7,155 bases of DNA from JAKFWI01 sp050246435 (GCA_050246435.1 JBFWWB010000130.1:1-7155); one strand, 5' to 3'; positions 1 through 6,791 are shown, counted from the stretch's first letter. Translations and numbers: made by a program. The notes: a model not told the origin generated them from the sequence alone.

Positions 1-2
1 CC

Positions 3-83
3 GGCGGCGACACCGGCCTCAAATGGCTGGCCGATAAGACCGATTGTCTGGACCTCGCAAGCGGCCGCGGTTTCTGCCGGTAA
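3..83 (+). CDS. C-terminal end of an unidentified upstream protein (partial)
   Basis: An open frame enters from the left edge and stops at TAA (81-83). It encodes 26 residues that begin GGDTGLKWLADK and end GRGFCR. The amino-acid make-up is balanced, with two Cys and two Trp/Phe-type residues, which suits a soluble protein better than a random GC-rich shadow frame would. A second + frame also stays open here (to about 163), but its translation is low-complexity and less protein-like. Too little is present to name a family. The gap of 106 bases to the next gene suggests the two are not tightly coupled. Confidence 0.45.
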   Translation, partial: GGDTGLKWLADKTDCLDLASGRGFCR

Positions 84-174
84 GCGAACCGCGGGGCATT
101 ACACGTCTATGAACCGGCGCTGCGCAGGCTGGCGCGAGGTCAACCGGCGCGATAGCCTTTGCTGAAATATCGTC

Positions 175-181
175 AGGGAGG
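175..181 (+). promoter_or_regulatory. Shine-Dalgarno site of the alpha/beta hydrolase gene
   Basis: The purine block AGGGAGG lies 8 bases before the ATG at 190. It is the only strong ribosome binding site near the 5' end of this frame and fixes the start. I could not find a convincing -35/-10 pair in 84-174. The 9-mer AACCGGCGC occurs twice there (around 112 and 142), without obvious meaning. Confidence 0.75.
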
Positions 182-189
182 CGGCGCAC

Positions 190-1110
190 ATGGCCGAACA
201 TCTGAAACTCAAACATCCCGTGCATGAGCGCCCACGCAGCGCGTGGGGTTCGATCGCCACCGAATTGCTGGGCTCGCAGACGCGCTTCGTGCAAGGCAAG
301 CGTTGGCGCCACCGCATCATCGAAAAGGGCGACGGTCCCCCGCTGTTCATGTATCACGGCATCGGCGGCTATGCCGAAGCCTATGCGCGCGTGTTGCCGG
401 CTTTGGCGCGCGATTTCCGCGTGATCGCGGTGGACGCGCTCTATCACGGCTATTCCGACAAGGAGCCGTGGGACAACGCCAAGCGTGGCGTCTACCAGGC
501 CGAGGCTTATGTCGATCTGCTGCACGCCCTGGGCTATGAGCGCGCGCACTATGAAGGCGAGTCGATGGGCGCCATGATCGGCTTCGAGATCGGCATGCGC
601 TTCCCCGAAACGGTGGAGAAGGTCGTTCTCAACGGCTTCGGTCTGGTCGACACCAAGAAGAAGGACTTCAAGAAGATGCCCGACAAGGGCGATCTCTTCG
701 AGCTTTCGCGCGCCGCCGTCGCCAACCCGACCTACGAAAACATCGCGAAGCGCCTGCACTGGCTCGTGCACGACAATGACTCGATCAACGAGGAAATGAT
801 CGGCATCCGCCAGCGCATCTATAGCGATCCCCTGGTCGTGCCCTCGATGCGCCGCGTGTTCGGCATGGACGGCGAGGAGCCGCAATTCCTGCGCGAGCTC
901 TGGTCGGAAGAGGAAACGAAGAAGCGCTGGAAGAGCGATTGCATCGTGATCTACGGCGAGTTCAATCCGGGCCGCGGGCCGGACTATGGCGAATATTGCG
1001 CCGATCTGATCGGGGCGAAATTCTACGAGTTCAAGGGCGCCGGCCACTGGCCCATGTGGGAAACGCCGGACGAATATATCGAGTGCCTGCGCTCCTATCT
1101 GCTCGACTGA
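190..1110 (+). CDS. alpha/beta-hydrolase fold protein
   Basis: This is a cytoplasmic hydrolase of the alpha/beta fold, 306 aa, within the usual 270-310 aa range for this group; no signal peptide is visible. The oxyanion-hole motif HGIGG is at residues 56-60. The nucleophile elbow GESMG is at 123-127, with Ser125 as the predicted nucleophile. The catalytic His is His286 in GAGHWPMWETPDEY near the C-terminus. Residues about 150-240, rich in Lys, Asp and Glu, form the variable cap that sets substrate choice. The overall pattern resembles the meta-cleavage-product hydrolase/esterase branch, but the substrate cannot be inferred. One oddity: where relatives usually show G-x-x-D after the sixth strand, this protein reads GEFNP (256-260), with Asn259 at the expected acid position. 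Glu257 or Asp265 might substitute. The gene stands alone, bounded by a good ribosome binding site and an intrinsic terminator. The fold call is secure; the function is open. Confidence 0.93.
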   Translation: MAEHLKLKHPVHERPRSAWGSIATELLGSQTRFVQGKRWRHRIIEKGDGPPLFMYHGIGGYAEAYARVLPALARDFRVIAVDALYHGYSDKEPWDNAKRGVYQAEAYVDLLHALGYERAHYEGESMGAMIGFEIGMRFPETVEKVVLNGFGLVDTKKKDFKKMPDKGDLFELSRAAVANPTYENIAKRLHWLVHDNDSINEEMIGIRQRIYSDPLVVPSMRRVFGMDGEEPQFLRELWSEEETKKRWKSDCIVIYGEFNPGRGPDYGEYCADLIGAKFYEFKGAGHWPMWETPDEYIECLRSYLLD

Positions 1111-1135
1111 CGCGGGGCTAAGGTTCTAGATTGCG

Positions 1136-1169
1136 GGGCGGCGGCGGATTCTCGCCGCCGCCCTTCTTT
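1136..1169 (+). terminator. Rho-independent terminator after the hydrolase gene
   Basis: A perfect 11-bp GC-only stem is formed by GGGCGGCGGCG (1136-1146) and CGCCGCCGCCC (1153-1163). The 6-base loop is GATTCT, and the stem is followed at once by the T-rich tail TTCTTT. It starts 25 bases after the hydrolase stop, the classic arrangement for an intrinsic terminator. It separates the hydrolase from the transporter gene downstream. Confidence 0.85.
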
Positions 1170-1185
1170 CATCTCGATCGCCGAT

Positions 1186-1203
1186 CGCGCAGCGTCCTGC
1201 GCG
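1186..1203 (+). other. Small hairpin in the leader of the DMT transporter gene
   Basis: CGCGCA (1186-1191) and TGCGCG (1198-1203) form a 6-bp stem with the 6-base loop GCGTCC, ending 21 bases before the ATG at 1225. If the transcript starts upstream of it, the hairpin lies in the 5' leader. In DNA this GC-rich a 6-bp palindrome can arise by chance, so a regulatory role is only a possibility. Confidence 0.2.
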
Positions 1204-1224
1204 GCCGGGCGCGAAACGGCGGCC

Positions 1225-2244
1225 ATGAACGCATCGGTGCAGATCACGCCGCCTCAGAGCCAGGTCGGCCTGGGGATTGCTTATCGTCTCGCCGCGGTGC
1301 TTGCCTTCGGGTTCATGGCCACACTGGTCAAGCTGTGCGCGGACAAGGGCGTGCACACCTTCGAGATCGTGTTTTTCCGCAATGCCTTCGCGTTCATCCC
1401 CATCGGGATCATGGTGTTCCTGAATGGCGGGATGCGGGTTTTGCGCACCACGAATTTGCGCGGCCACGCCACGCGCTCCGTCGTCGGCGTTTTCGGCATG
1501 CTCTGCGGCTTCACCGCGCTGGGCCATCTGCCGCTGACGGAATTCACGGCGATCAACTTTTCCGTGCCGCTGCTCATCGCCGCGCTTTCGGGCCTTGTTC
1601 TGAAGGAGCACGTGGACCGCCATCGCTGGGGCGCGGTGGTCGTAGGCTTTATCGGCATGCTGATCCTGGTGCGCCCCGATCCGACGCACATGACGGGCGT
1701 GGGCATGCTGTTCGCGCTCGGCGCGGTGATCGGCGCTACGGGCGCCACTTTGGCGATCCGCCAGCTGAGCGGCAGCGAATCCGGCATCGCGATCGCCTTC
1801 TACTTCACCCTTGCAGCGACGCTTGCGGGCGCGGCGGGCCTGCCCTTCGTCTGGAAAACGCCGGATGCGACGACCCTGCTGATGCTGATCGGCACCGGCC
1901 TTTGCGGCGGCGTGGGGCAACTCTTGCTGACGCAAGCATTTCGTTTGGCGCCTGCCGCCGTTGTCGCCCCGCTGGATTACGCCTCGCTGCTGCTGAACGG
2001 CGTGCTGGGCTATATTTTCTGGCACTACGTGCCGCCGGTGACCACGGCGATCGGCGGGCTCATCGTCGCTGCGAGCGGGCTCTATCTCGTGTGGCGCGAA
2101 ACCGGCTTCAAACTAAAGCAGGCCGCGGCGCCTGTGCCGCCGCCTGTTGTGCTCGGCGCGGAGGATGCTGCGTCAGCCCCACCCGGCCGCGTTGCGGAGC
2201 CGCAGGCCGCTCGCGTGGAGCGAAGTAGACCAGACGTCCCGTAG
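1225..2244 (+). CDS. DMT-superfamily (EamA) transporter, ten-TM permease
   Basis: An inner-membrane permease of the drug/metabolite transporter superfamily, 339 aa. It consists of two EamA repeats giving ten hydrophobic segments, at roughly residues 15-37, 46-66, 83-100, 104-126, 134-150, 157-178, 187-209, 216-236, 243-266 and 272-290. Family wording is clear: FFRNAFAF in TM2, the TM4-TM5 block LTEFTAINFSVPLL followed by LKEHVDRHRWG, and LAPAAVVAPLDYASLL in the second repeat. The polar C-terminal tail (about 292-339) is rich in Pro and Ala, longer than in many relatives, and probably cytoplasmic. Members export or import amino acids, nucleotides, SAM or other small metabolites; the substrate cannot be read here. 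No clear Shine-Dalgarno precedes the ATG, and no better in-frame start is visible, since TM1 begins about 15 residues in. The gene sits behind the hydrolase terminator, so it probably has its own promoter. It converges on uvrA. Confidence 0.92.
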   Translation: MNASVQITPPQSQVGLGIAYRLAAVLAFGFMATLVKLCADKGVHTFEIVFFRNAFAFIPIGIMVFLNGGMRVLRTTNLRGHATRSVVGVFGMLCGFTALGHLPLTEFTAINFSVPLLIAALSGLVLKEHVDRHRWGAVVVGFIGMLILVRPDPTHMTGVGMLFALGAVIGATGATLAIRQLSGSESGIAIAFYFTLAATLAGAAGLPFVWKTPDATTLLMLIGTGLCGGVGQLLLTQAFRLAPAAVVAPLDYASLLLNGVLGYIFWHYVPPVTTAIGGLIVAASGLYLVWRETGFKLKQAAAPVPPPVVLGAEDAASAPPGRVAEPQAARVERSRPDVP

Positions 2245-2267
2245 CGGCGCCAGGCCACACCGCTACG
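2240..2267. other. Inverted repeat spanning both convergent stop codons
   Basis: CGTAGCGG (2240-2247) and CCGCTACG (2260-2267) are perfect 8-bp arms around a 12-base loop. The TAG stop of the transporter (2242-2244) lies in the left arm, and the TAG stop of uvrA (complement of 2263-2265) occupies the equivalent place in the right arm. The hairpin can form in either transcript. On the uvrA side no T-run follows, so as a terminator for uvrA it would be weak or would act as an mRNA 3'-end stabiliser. Confidence 0.5.
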
Positions 2268-2289
2268 CCGTCTTGCGCGCGGTTTTTTT
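2260..2289 (+). terminator. Candidate intrinsic terminator of the DMT transporter transcript
   Basis: CCGC (2260-2263) pairs with GCGG (2279-2282), and CGC (2266-2268) pairs with GCG (2275-2277). A small internal loop separates the two helices, and a 6-base loop closes the structure. Seven T residues (2283-2289) follow with no gap. A U7 run right after a GC stem is typical of an intrinsic terminator, although the stem is imperfect. The structure lies inside the 3' end of uvrA, whose lysine codons create the T-run on this strand. It competes with the inverted repeat at 2240-2267 for shared bases. Confidence 0.4.
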
Positions 2290-5283
2290 GGCGGGCGCGT
2301 CTTCGGCGGCGGCTTTCGCGCGCGGGCGGCGCTCGGCGTGCTTCTTCAAGGTTTCGGCGAGATAGCGCCCCGTCCAGCTTTCCTTGACGGCCGCGACCTG
2401 CTCGGGCGTGCCTTCGGCGACGATGCGGCCGCCGCCGTCTCCGCCCTCGGGGCCGAGATCGAGCAGCCAGTCGGCGGTTTTGATCACATCGAGATTGTGC
2501 TCGATCACGATCACCGTGTTGCCGTTCTCGACCAACTCATGCAGCACTTCGAGAAGCTTGCGCGTGTCTTCGAAGTGCAGGCCGGTGGTCGGCTCGTCGA
2601 GAATGTAGAGCGTGCGCCCAGTGGCGCGGCGCGATAGCTCCTTCGACAATTTTACGCGTTGGGCCTCGCCGCCGGAGAGCGTCGTCGCCTGCTGGCCGAC
2701 CTTGATGTAGCCGAGGCCCACGCGCGTCAGGGTTTCCATCTTGTCCCGGATCGAAGGCACGGCTTGGAAGAGGTTGGCCGCTTCCTCAACCGTCATGTCG
2801 AGCACGTCGGCGATCGACTTGCCCTTGAACATGACTTCAAGCGTTTCGCGATTGTAGCGATGGCCTTTGCACACATCGCACGTCACATAGACGTCCGGCA
2901 GGAAGTGCATCTCGATCTTGATGACGCCGTCGCCCTGGCAGGCTTCACAGCGCCCGCCCTTCACATTGAAGGAGAAGCGCCCTGGCCCGTAGCCGCGCGC
3001 TTTCGCTTCGGGAAGATTGGCGTACCAATCGCGGATCGGCGTGAAGGCGCCGGTATAGGTGGCGGGATTGGATCGCGGCGTGCGCCCGATCGGGGATTGA
3101 TCGATGTCGATCACCTTGTCGAGATGTTCGAGGCCTTCGATCTTTTCGTGCGCGGCTGGCGCTTCGCTTGCGCCGTTGAGCCGCCGCGCGGCGGCCTTGT
3201 AGAGCGTTTCGACGACGAGCGTGGATTTGCCGCCGCCAGAAACGCCGGTGACGCATGTCATTAGGCCCAGCGGGATTTCCGCATCGATGCGCTGTAGGTT
3301 ATTGCCGCTCGCGCCGGAGACGCGGATGCTGCGCCCTTTGGTCCGCCGGCGGCGACGCTCCGGCACGGCGATTTCCTTCGCGCCGCTCAGATACGCGCCG
3401 GTCAGCGATTTCTTGTCGGCGAGGATGTCGTCCGGTGCGCCCTCGGCGATGATCTCGCCGCCGTGCACGCCGGCGGCGGGCCCCATGTCGATCACATGGT
3501 CGGCGGTGAGAATCGCCTCCTCGTCGTGCTCCACCACCAAGACGGAATTGCCGAGATCGCGCAGCCGACGCAGCGTTTCGAGCAGGCGGGTGTTGTCGCG
3601 CTGGTGTAGTCCGATGGAGGGCTCATCCAGCACGTACAGCACGCCGGTGAGGCCGGAACCGATCTGGCTCGCCAAGCGGATGCGCTGACTTTCGCCGCCG
3701 GAAAGCGTGCCGGAGGAGCGATCCAGCGTCAGATATTCAAGGCCGACGTCGACGAGAAAACGCAGGCGATCCTTGATCTCCTTCAGGATGCGCACGGCGA
3801 TCTCGCGCTCTTTCGGCGTGAGCGTTTCTTCCAGCGCGTCGAACCATTCGCGCGCCGCGAGGATCGAGAAGTGCGAGGCCTGTGCGATATCCGTCATCGA
3901 GACTTTGACGGCCAGCGCCTCAGGTTTGAGGCGACGGCCTTCGCAGGTGGGGCAGGGTGCGGCGGATTGATAGCGCGCGAGTTCTTCGCGCATCCAGGTG
4001 CTGTCGGTTTCCTTCCAGCGGCGTTCGAGATTCGGCACCACGCCCTCGAATGTCTTCTTCGTTTCGTAGCGGCGCACGCCGTCGTCATAGACGAAGCGGA
4101 TTTCTTCCGCCCCGCTGCCCTGCAGGATCACTTTGCGCGCCGCCGGCGGCAGATCGCGCCAGGGCGTGTCCATCCGCGCCTTATAATGCTTGGCGATCGC
4201 CTGCAGCGTTTGCCCGTAGAGTGGCGAGGGGCCCTTCGCCCAGGGCGCCACGGCGCCGCCTGCAAGGGATTTGTCCTTGTCCGGCACGACGAGATCGCCG
4301 TCGAATTTCAGTTGCTCGCCGAGGCCGTCGCAAGTGGGGCAGGCGCCGGCGGGATTGTTGAACGAGAAGAGGCGCGGCTCGATCTCCGGAATCGTGAAAC
4401 CCGAAACGGGGCAGGCGAATTTCGACGAGAACAGGATGCGCTGCTCGTAGCGCTGCGCAGGCGCGCTATCGCCGGCGGCCCTTTTCTTTCCGGCGCCCGT
4501 TTGCGGCTTCATCGGGGGCTCGTCCGCGAACTCCACCACGGCGATGCCGTCCGCCAGGCGCAGCGCCTGTTCAAGCGAATCCGCCAGACGCGTTTCGAGG
4601 CCGGCCTTCACCGCCAGGCGATCGACCACGACATCGATGTCGTGCTTGAATTTCTTGTCGAGCGCGGGCGCGTCTTCCAGGGCGTAGAACGCGCCGTCGA
4701 CCTTCACGCGCTGATAGCCCTTCTTCAAAAGGTCGGCGAACTCCTTCTTGTATTCGCCCTTCCGGTCACGCGCGATCGGCGCCAGCAGATAGATGCGTGC
4801 GCCATCGGGGATCGCCATGATCTGATCGACCATCTGGCTCACCTGCATCGCCTCGATCGGCAGCCCGGTGACCGGCGAATAGGGCACGCCGATGCGCGCC
4901 CAGAGCAGGCGCATGTAATCGTAGATTTCGGTGACGGTGGCGACAGTGGAGCGCGGATTGCGGCTCGTCGTCTTCTGCTCGATGGAGATGGCGGGGGAAA
5001 GCCCGTCGATGGAATCGACGTCGGGTTTTTGCATCAGTTCGAGGAATTGGCGCGCATAGGCCGAGAGGCTTTCGACGTAGCGCCGCTGGCCTTCCGCATA
5101 GATCGTATCGAACGCCAGCGAAGATTTGCCCGACCCGGAGAGACCGGTGAGCACCACCAACTTCCCACGCGGGATGTCGATATTCAGGTTCTTGAGATTG
5201 TGCTCCCGCGCGCCGCGGACGCGGATCTGGTCGAGATCGGGCGCGACGAGGCGCGGCGGCTGCGGGGGCGGCTTTTTGGGCAT
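2263..5283 (-). CDS. uvrA: UvrABC excision nuclease subunit A (UvrA)
   Basis: UvrA is the dimeric ABC-type ATPase that scans DNA for bulky lesions and loads UvrB in nucleotide excision repair in the cytoplasm. Numbering is from the ATG at 5283 (1006 aa). The first ATPase half has Walker A GLSGSGKS (47-54), signature LSGGESQR (527-534), Walker B Asp553/Glu554 and switch His586. The second half has GVSGGGKS (680-687), LSGGEAQR (869-876), Asp896/Glu897 and His929. The C-terminal zinc module is intact: Cys779, Cys782, Cys802, Cys805. The N-terminal module has Cys291, Cys315 and Cys318 but Ser294 where many UvrAs have Cys. A basic linker (about 256-279) and a Lys/Ala-rich tail make it longer than the usual 940-970 aa. 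A GTG at 5295 would add four residues; neither start has a strong Shine-Dalgarno, and ATG is preferred because PKKPPPQPP is a natural start. The LexA box upstream implies DNA-damage control. Confidence 0.98.
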   Translation of the reverse strand: MPKKPPPQPPRLVAPDLDQIRVRGAREHNLKNLNIDIPRGKLVVLTGLSGSGKSSLAFDTIYAEGQRRYVESLSAYARQFLELMQKPDVDSIDGLSPAISIEQKTTSRNPRSTVATVTEIYDYMRLLWARIGVPYSPVTGLPIEAMQVSQMVDQIMAIPDGARIYLLAPIARDRKGEYKKEFADLLKKGYQRVKVDGAFYALEDAPALDKKFKHDIDVVVDRLAVKAGLETRLADSLEQALRLADGIAVVEFADEPPMKPQTGAGKKRAAGDSAPAQRYEQRILFSSKFACPVSGFTIPEIEPRLFSFNNPAGACPTCDGLGEQLKFDGDLVVPDKDKSLAGGAVAPWAKGPSPLYGQTLQAIAKHYKARMDTPWRDLPPAARKVILQGSGAEEIRFVYDDGVRRYETKKTFEGVVPNLERRWKETDSTWMREELARYQSAAPCPTCEGRRLKPEALAVKVSMTDIAQASHFSILAAREWFDALEETLTPKEREIAVRILKEIKDRLRFLVDVGLEYLTLDRSSGTLSGGESQRIRLASQIGSGLTGVLYVLDEPSIGLHQRDNTRLLETLRRLRDLGNSVLVVEHDEEAILTADHVIDMGPAAGVHGGEIIAEGAPDDILADKKSLTGAYLSGAKEIAVPERRRRRTKGRSIRVSGASGNNLQRIDAEIPLGLMTCVTGVSGGGKSTLVVETLYKAAARRLNGASEAPAAHEKIEGLEHLDKVIDIDQSPIGRTPRSNPATYTGAFTPIRDWYANLPEAKARGYGPGRFSFNVKGGRCEACQGDGVIKIEMHFLPDVYVTCDVCKGHRYNRETLEVMFKGKSIADVLDMTVEEAANLFQAVPSIRDKMETLTRVGLGYIKVGQQATTLSGGEAQRVKLSKELSRRATGRTLYILDEPTTGLHFEDTRKLLEVLHELVENGNTVIVIEHNLDVIKTADWLLDLGPEGGDGGGRIVAEGTPEQVAAVKESWTGRYLAETLKKHAERRPRAKAAAEDAPAKKTARKTA

Positions 5284-5341
5284 ACGAACTTTCACGGGCG
5301 AAGGCGCTTTAAGCTAAGGCGGAGACGCCGATTTGCGAGAA

Positions 5342-5356
5342 GAACATTACACGAAC
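5342..5356 (-). promoter_or_regulatory. LexA (SOS) box upstream of uvrA
   Basis: The sequence reads GAAC-N7-GAAC on the + strand, which is GTTC-GTGTAAT-GTTC on the uvrA strand. This is an exact match to the direct-repeat operator GTTC-N7-GTTC known for LexA in alphaproteobacteria, where uvrA is a recognised SOS gene. It ends 58 bases before the ATG of uvrA (46 before the alternative GTG), a normal operator position. Two exact half-sites at the right spacing in a 183-base region, on the right side of the right gene, make chance unlikely. LexA bound here could also affect the divergent dctA promoter, but that is inference. Confidence 0.85.
5346..5351 (-). promoter_or_regulatory. Possible -10 element of the uvrA promoter, inside the LexA box
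   Basis: The spacer of the LexA box contains TGTAAT on the uvrA strand, five of six matches to the TATAAT consensus. If used, transcription would start near 5338, giving a leader of about 55 bases, and LexA binding would directly block polymerase. No good -35 element is found 16-18 bases upstream, so the assignment rests on the -10 match and on position. Confidence 0.4.
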
Positions 5357-5420
5357 ATCTGAGTCTTCGCCAGTTACAAGGCAAGCCTAAGCTCGGAATC
5401 CGCGTAAGCCCCCATTCCCA

Positions 5421-5437
5421 GGCGCCGCTTCGGCGCC
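5421..5437 (+). other. Leader hairpin upstream of dctA
   Basis: GGCGCCG (5421-5427) and CGGCGCC (5431-5437) form a perfect 7-bp stem with the 3-base loop CTT, ending 29 bases before the dctA start. A smaller alternative pairing, GCCGC (5435-5439) with GCGGC (5446-5450), overlaps its right arm and lies nearer the ribosome binding site. No T-run follows, so this is not an intrinsic terminator. It may affect mRNA stability or translation, or have no function. The rest of 5357-5420 shows no clear sigma-70 promoter and no GG-N10-GC sigma-54 pattern. Confidence 0.35.
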
Positions 5438-5454
5438 GCATGAAGGCGGCGTAA

Positions 5455-5461
5455 GGGGAGG
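5455..5461 (+). promoter_or_regulatory. Shine-Dalgarno site of dctA
   Basis: GGGGAGG lies 5 bases before the ATG at 5467, within a longer purine block (5453-5462). It supports this start, which also places the first hydrophobic helix about 17 residues in, as expected for the DctA family. Confidence 0.75.
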
Positions 5462-5466
5462 GCGGC

Positions 5467-6786
5467 ATGAGCGTGGCGACCGCGGAGCCAGGACGAACGA
5501 AGAAGCCATGGTGGAGCATCCTGTACGTTCAGGTGCTGATCGCCATCCTGATCGGGGGCATGTTCGGCTGGCTGCAGCCTGAGATCGCCACCGCCCCCTG
5601 GGTGAAGGCGCTGGGCGACGGCTTCATCAAGCTCATCAAGATGGCGATCGCGCCGATCATCTTCCTCACTATCGTTTCGGGCGTGTCGCATGTGGGCGAC
5701 GCCAAGAAGGTCGGCCGCGTCGGCCTCAAAGCGCTGATCTATTTCGAGGCCGTTTCCACGGTGGCCTTGGTGATCGGCCTTGCGGTGGGCAATCTTTTTC
5801 CCGTCGGGCGCGGCATGCACGGCGGCGCGGACGCGGCGCGCACAGCGGAATATGTCGAGAAGGCGCACGAACGCACGACGGTGGATTTCCTGCTCCATAT
5901 CGTGCCCGACACGATGCTGGGGCCCTTCGCCACCGGTGAGATTTTGCAGGTGCTGGTGGTGTCGCTGCTGGTGGGCTTCGCGCTCATGGCTCTGGGCGAA
6001 CGCGGCGTGCGCGTGCGCGCGCTCGTCGACGATCTGGCGCATGTGGTTTTCGGCGTCATCGCCATCATCATGAAGGCAGCCCCCATCGGCGCCTTCGGCG
6101 CGATGGCCTATACGATCGGCAAATTCGGCCCCTCCGCTCTGGGCAATCTCGCCGGCCTCATCGGCCTCTTCTATGTGACCGCCTTGCTGTTCGTGCTCGT
6201 GGTGTTGGGCGCCATCGCCTGGATGGCGCGGTTCAGCATCTTCCGTTTCCTGGCGTATCTGCGCGAAGAATTGCTGCTGGTGCTCGGCACCTCTTCTTCC
6301 GAAAGCGCGCTGGCGCCGATGATGGAAAAGCTTGAGCGCCTCGGCGTCTCCAAGCCGGTGACGGGCCTTGTGGTGCCGCTCGGCTATTCGTTCAATCTCG
6401 ACGGCACGAACATCTACATGACGCTCGCCACCTTGTTCATTGCGCAGGCTATGGGCGTGCATCTCGATTTCGGCCATCAGATGATGATCCTGATCGTCGC
6501 CATGCTCACCTCGAAGGGCGCCAGCGGCGTGACGGGGGCGGGCTTCATCACCTTGGCGGCGACCCTTGCGGTGGTGGATCCGCGGCTGGTGCCGGGCATG
6601 GCGATCGTGTTCTCGATCGACAAATTCATGAGCGAGTGCCGCGCGCTCACCAACCTGATCGGCAACGGCGTGGCCGCCATTGTCGTTTCGGCTTGGGAGG
6701 TGGAGCTGGATCGCGACAAGCTGCGCGCTGGGCTCGCGCGCCGCGTCGATCCCGCCGACGTGAAGACGGCGGTGACGACGGGCTGA
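5467..6786 (+). CDS. dctA: C4-dicarboxylate:cation symporter DctA (DAACS family)
   Basis: An inner-membrane symporter of the dicarboxylate/amino acid:cation family, 439 aa, matching the usual 420-450 aa. DctA proteins take up succinate, fumarate and malate with H+ or Na+ and so feed the TCA cycle. The N-terminus, SILYVQVLIAILIG then LGDGFIKLIKMAIAPIIF, follows DctA closely. The transport core is complete: serine-rich hairpin GTSSSES (274-280), helix signature GYSFNLDGTNIYMT (306-319), second hairpin TSKGASGVTGAGF (348-360), and the substrate-binding helix IDKFMSECRALTNLIGN (384-400) with Asp385, Arg392 and Asn396. The FMSExRALTN form points to dicarboxylates rather than glutamate. Cys391 sits where many DctAs have Ala. 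The tail 415-439 is short and charged. The gene is divergent from uvrA and no dctBD-type sensor/regulator pair is in the window. Glutamate/aspartate transport remains a less likely alternative. Confidence 0.93.
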   Translation: MSVATAEPGRTKKPWWSILYVQVLIAILIGGMFGWLQPEIATAPWVKALGDGFIKLIKMAIAPIIFLTIVSGVSHVGDAKKVGRVGLKALIYFEAVSTVALVIGLAVGNLFPVGRGMHGGADAARTAEYVEKAHERTTVDFLLHIVPDTMLGPFATGEILQVLVVSLLVGFALMALGERGVRVRALVDDLAHVVFGVIAIIMKAAPIGAFGAMAYTIGKFGPSALGNLAGLIGLFYVTALLFVLVVLGAIAWMARFSIFRFLAYLREELLLVLGTSSSESALAPMMEKLERLGVSKPVTGLVVPLGYSFNLDGTNIYMTLATLFIAQAMGVHLDFGHQMMILIVAMLTSKGASGVTGAGFITLAATLAVVDPRLVPGMAIVFSIDKFMSECRALTNLIGNGVAAIVVSAWEVELDRDKLRAGLARRVDPADVKTAVTTG

Positions 6787-6791
6787 GGGCC

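Noticed and set aside
19..1047. Long - strand open frame (342 codons) opposite the hydrolase gene
   Set aside because: It mirrors the hydrolase coding frame. Its translation is Ala/Arg/His/Asp-rich without recognisable motifs, as expected for an antisense shadow in GC-rich DNA.
1126..2025. - strand open frame (299 codons) opposite the DMT transporter, and the + strand out-of-frame reading at 1131-2228
   Set aside because: Both give low-complexity, Arg/Gln/Ala/His-rich products, while the 1225-2244 frame gives a clear ten-segment membrane protein.
3871..5454. Very long + strand open frame (527 codons) antisense to uvrA
   Set aside because: uvrA on the opposite strand is unmistakable. The + frame product is rich in Arg, His, Ala and Asp with no domain pattern, a codon-bias shadow.
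5284..5466. Sigma-54 promoter for dctA, as known in rhizobia
   Set aside because: I looked for GG-N10-GC with flanking TGGCAC/TTGC wording. GG near 5318-5322 and GC at 5335-5336 do not have the required spacing.
5374..6477. - strand open frame (367 codons) antisense to dctA
   Set aside because: His/Arg/Ala/Asp-rich low-complexity shadow of the DctA frame, starting inside dctA and running through the divergent control region.
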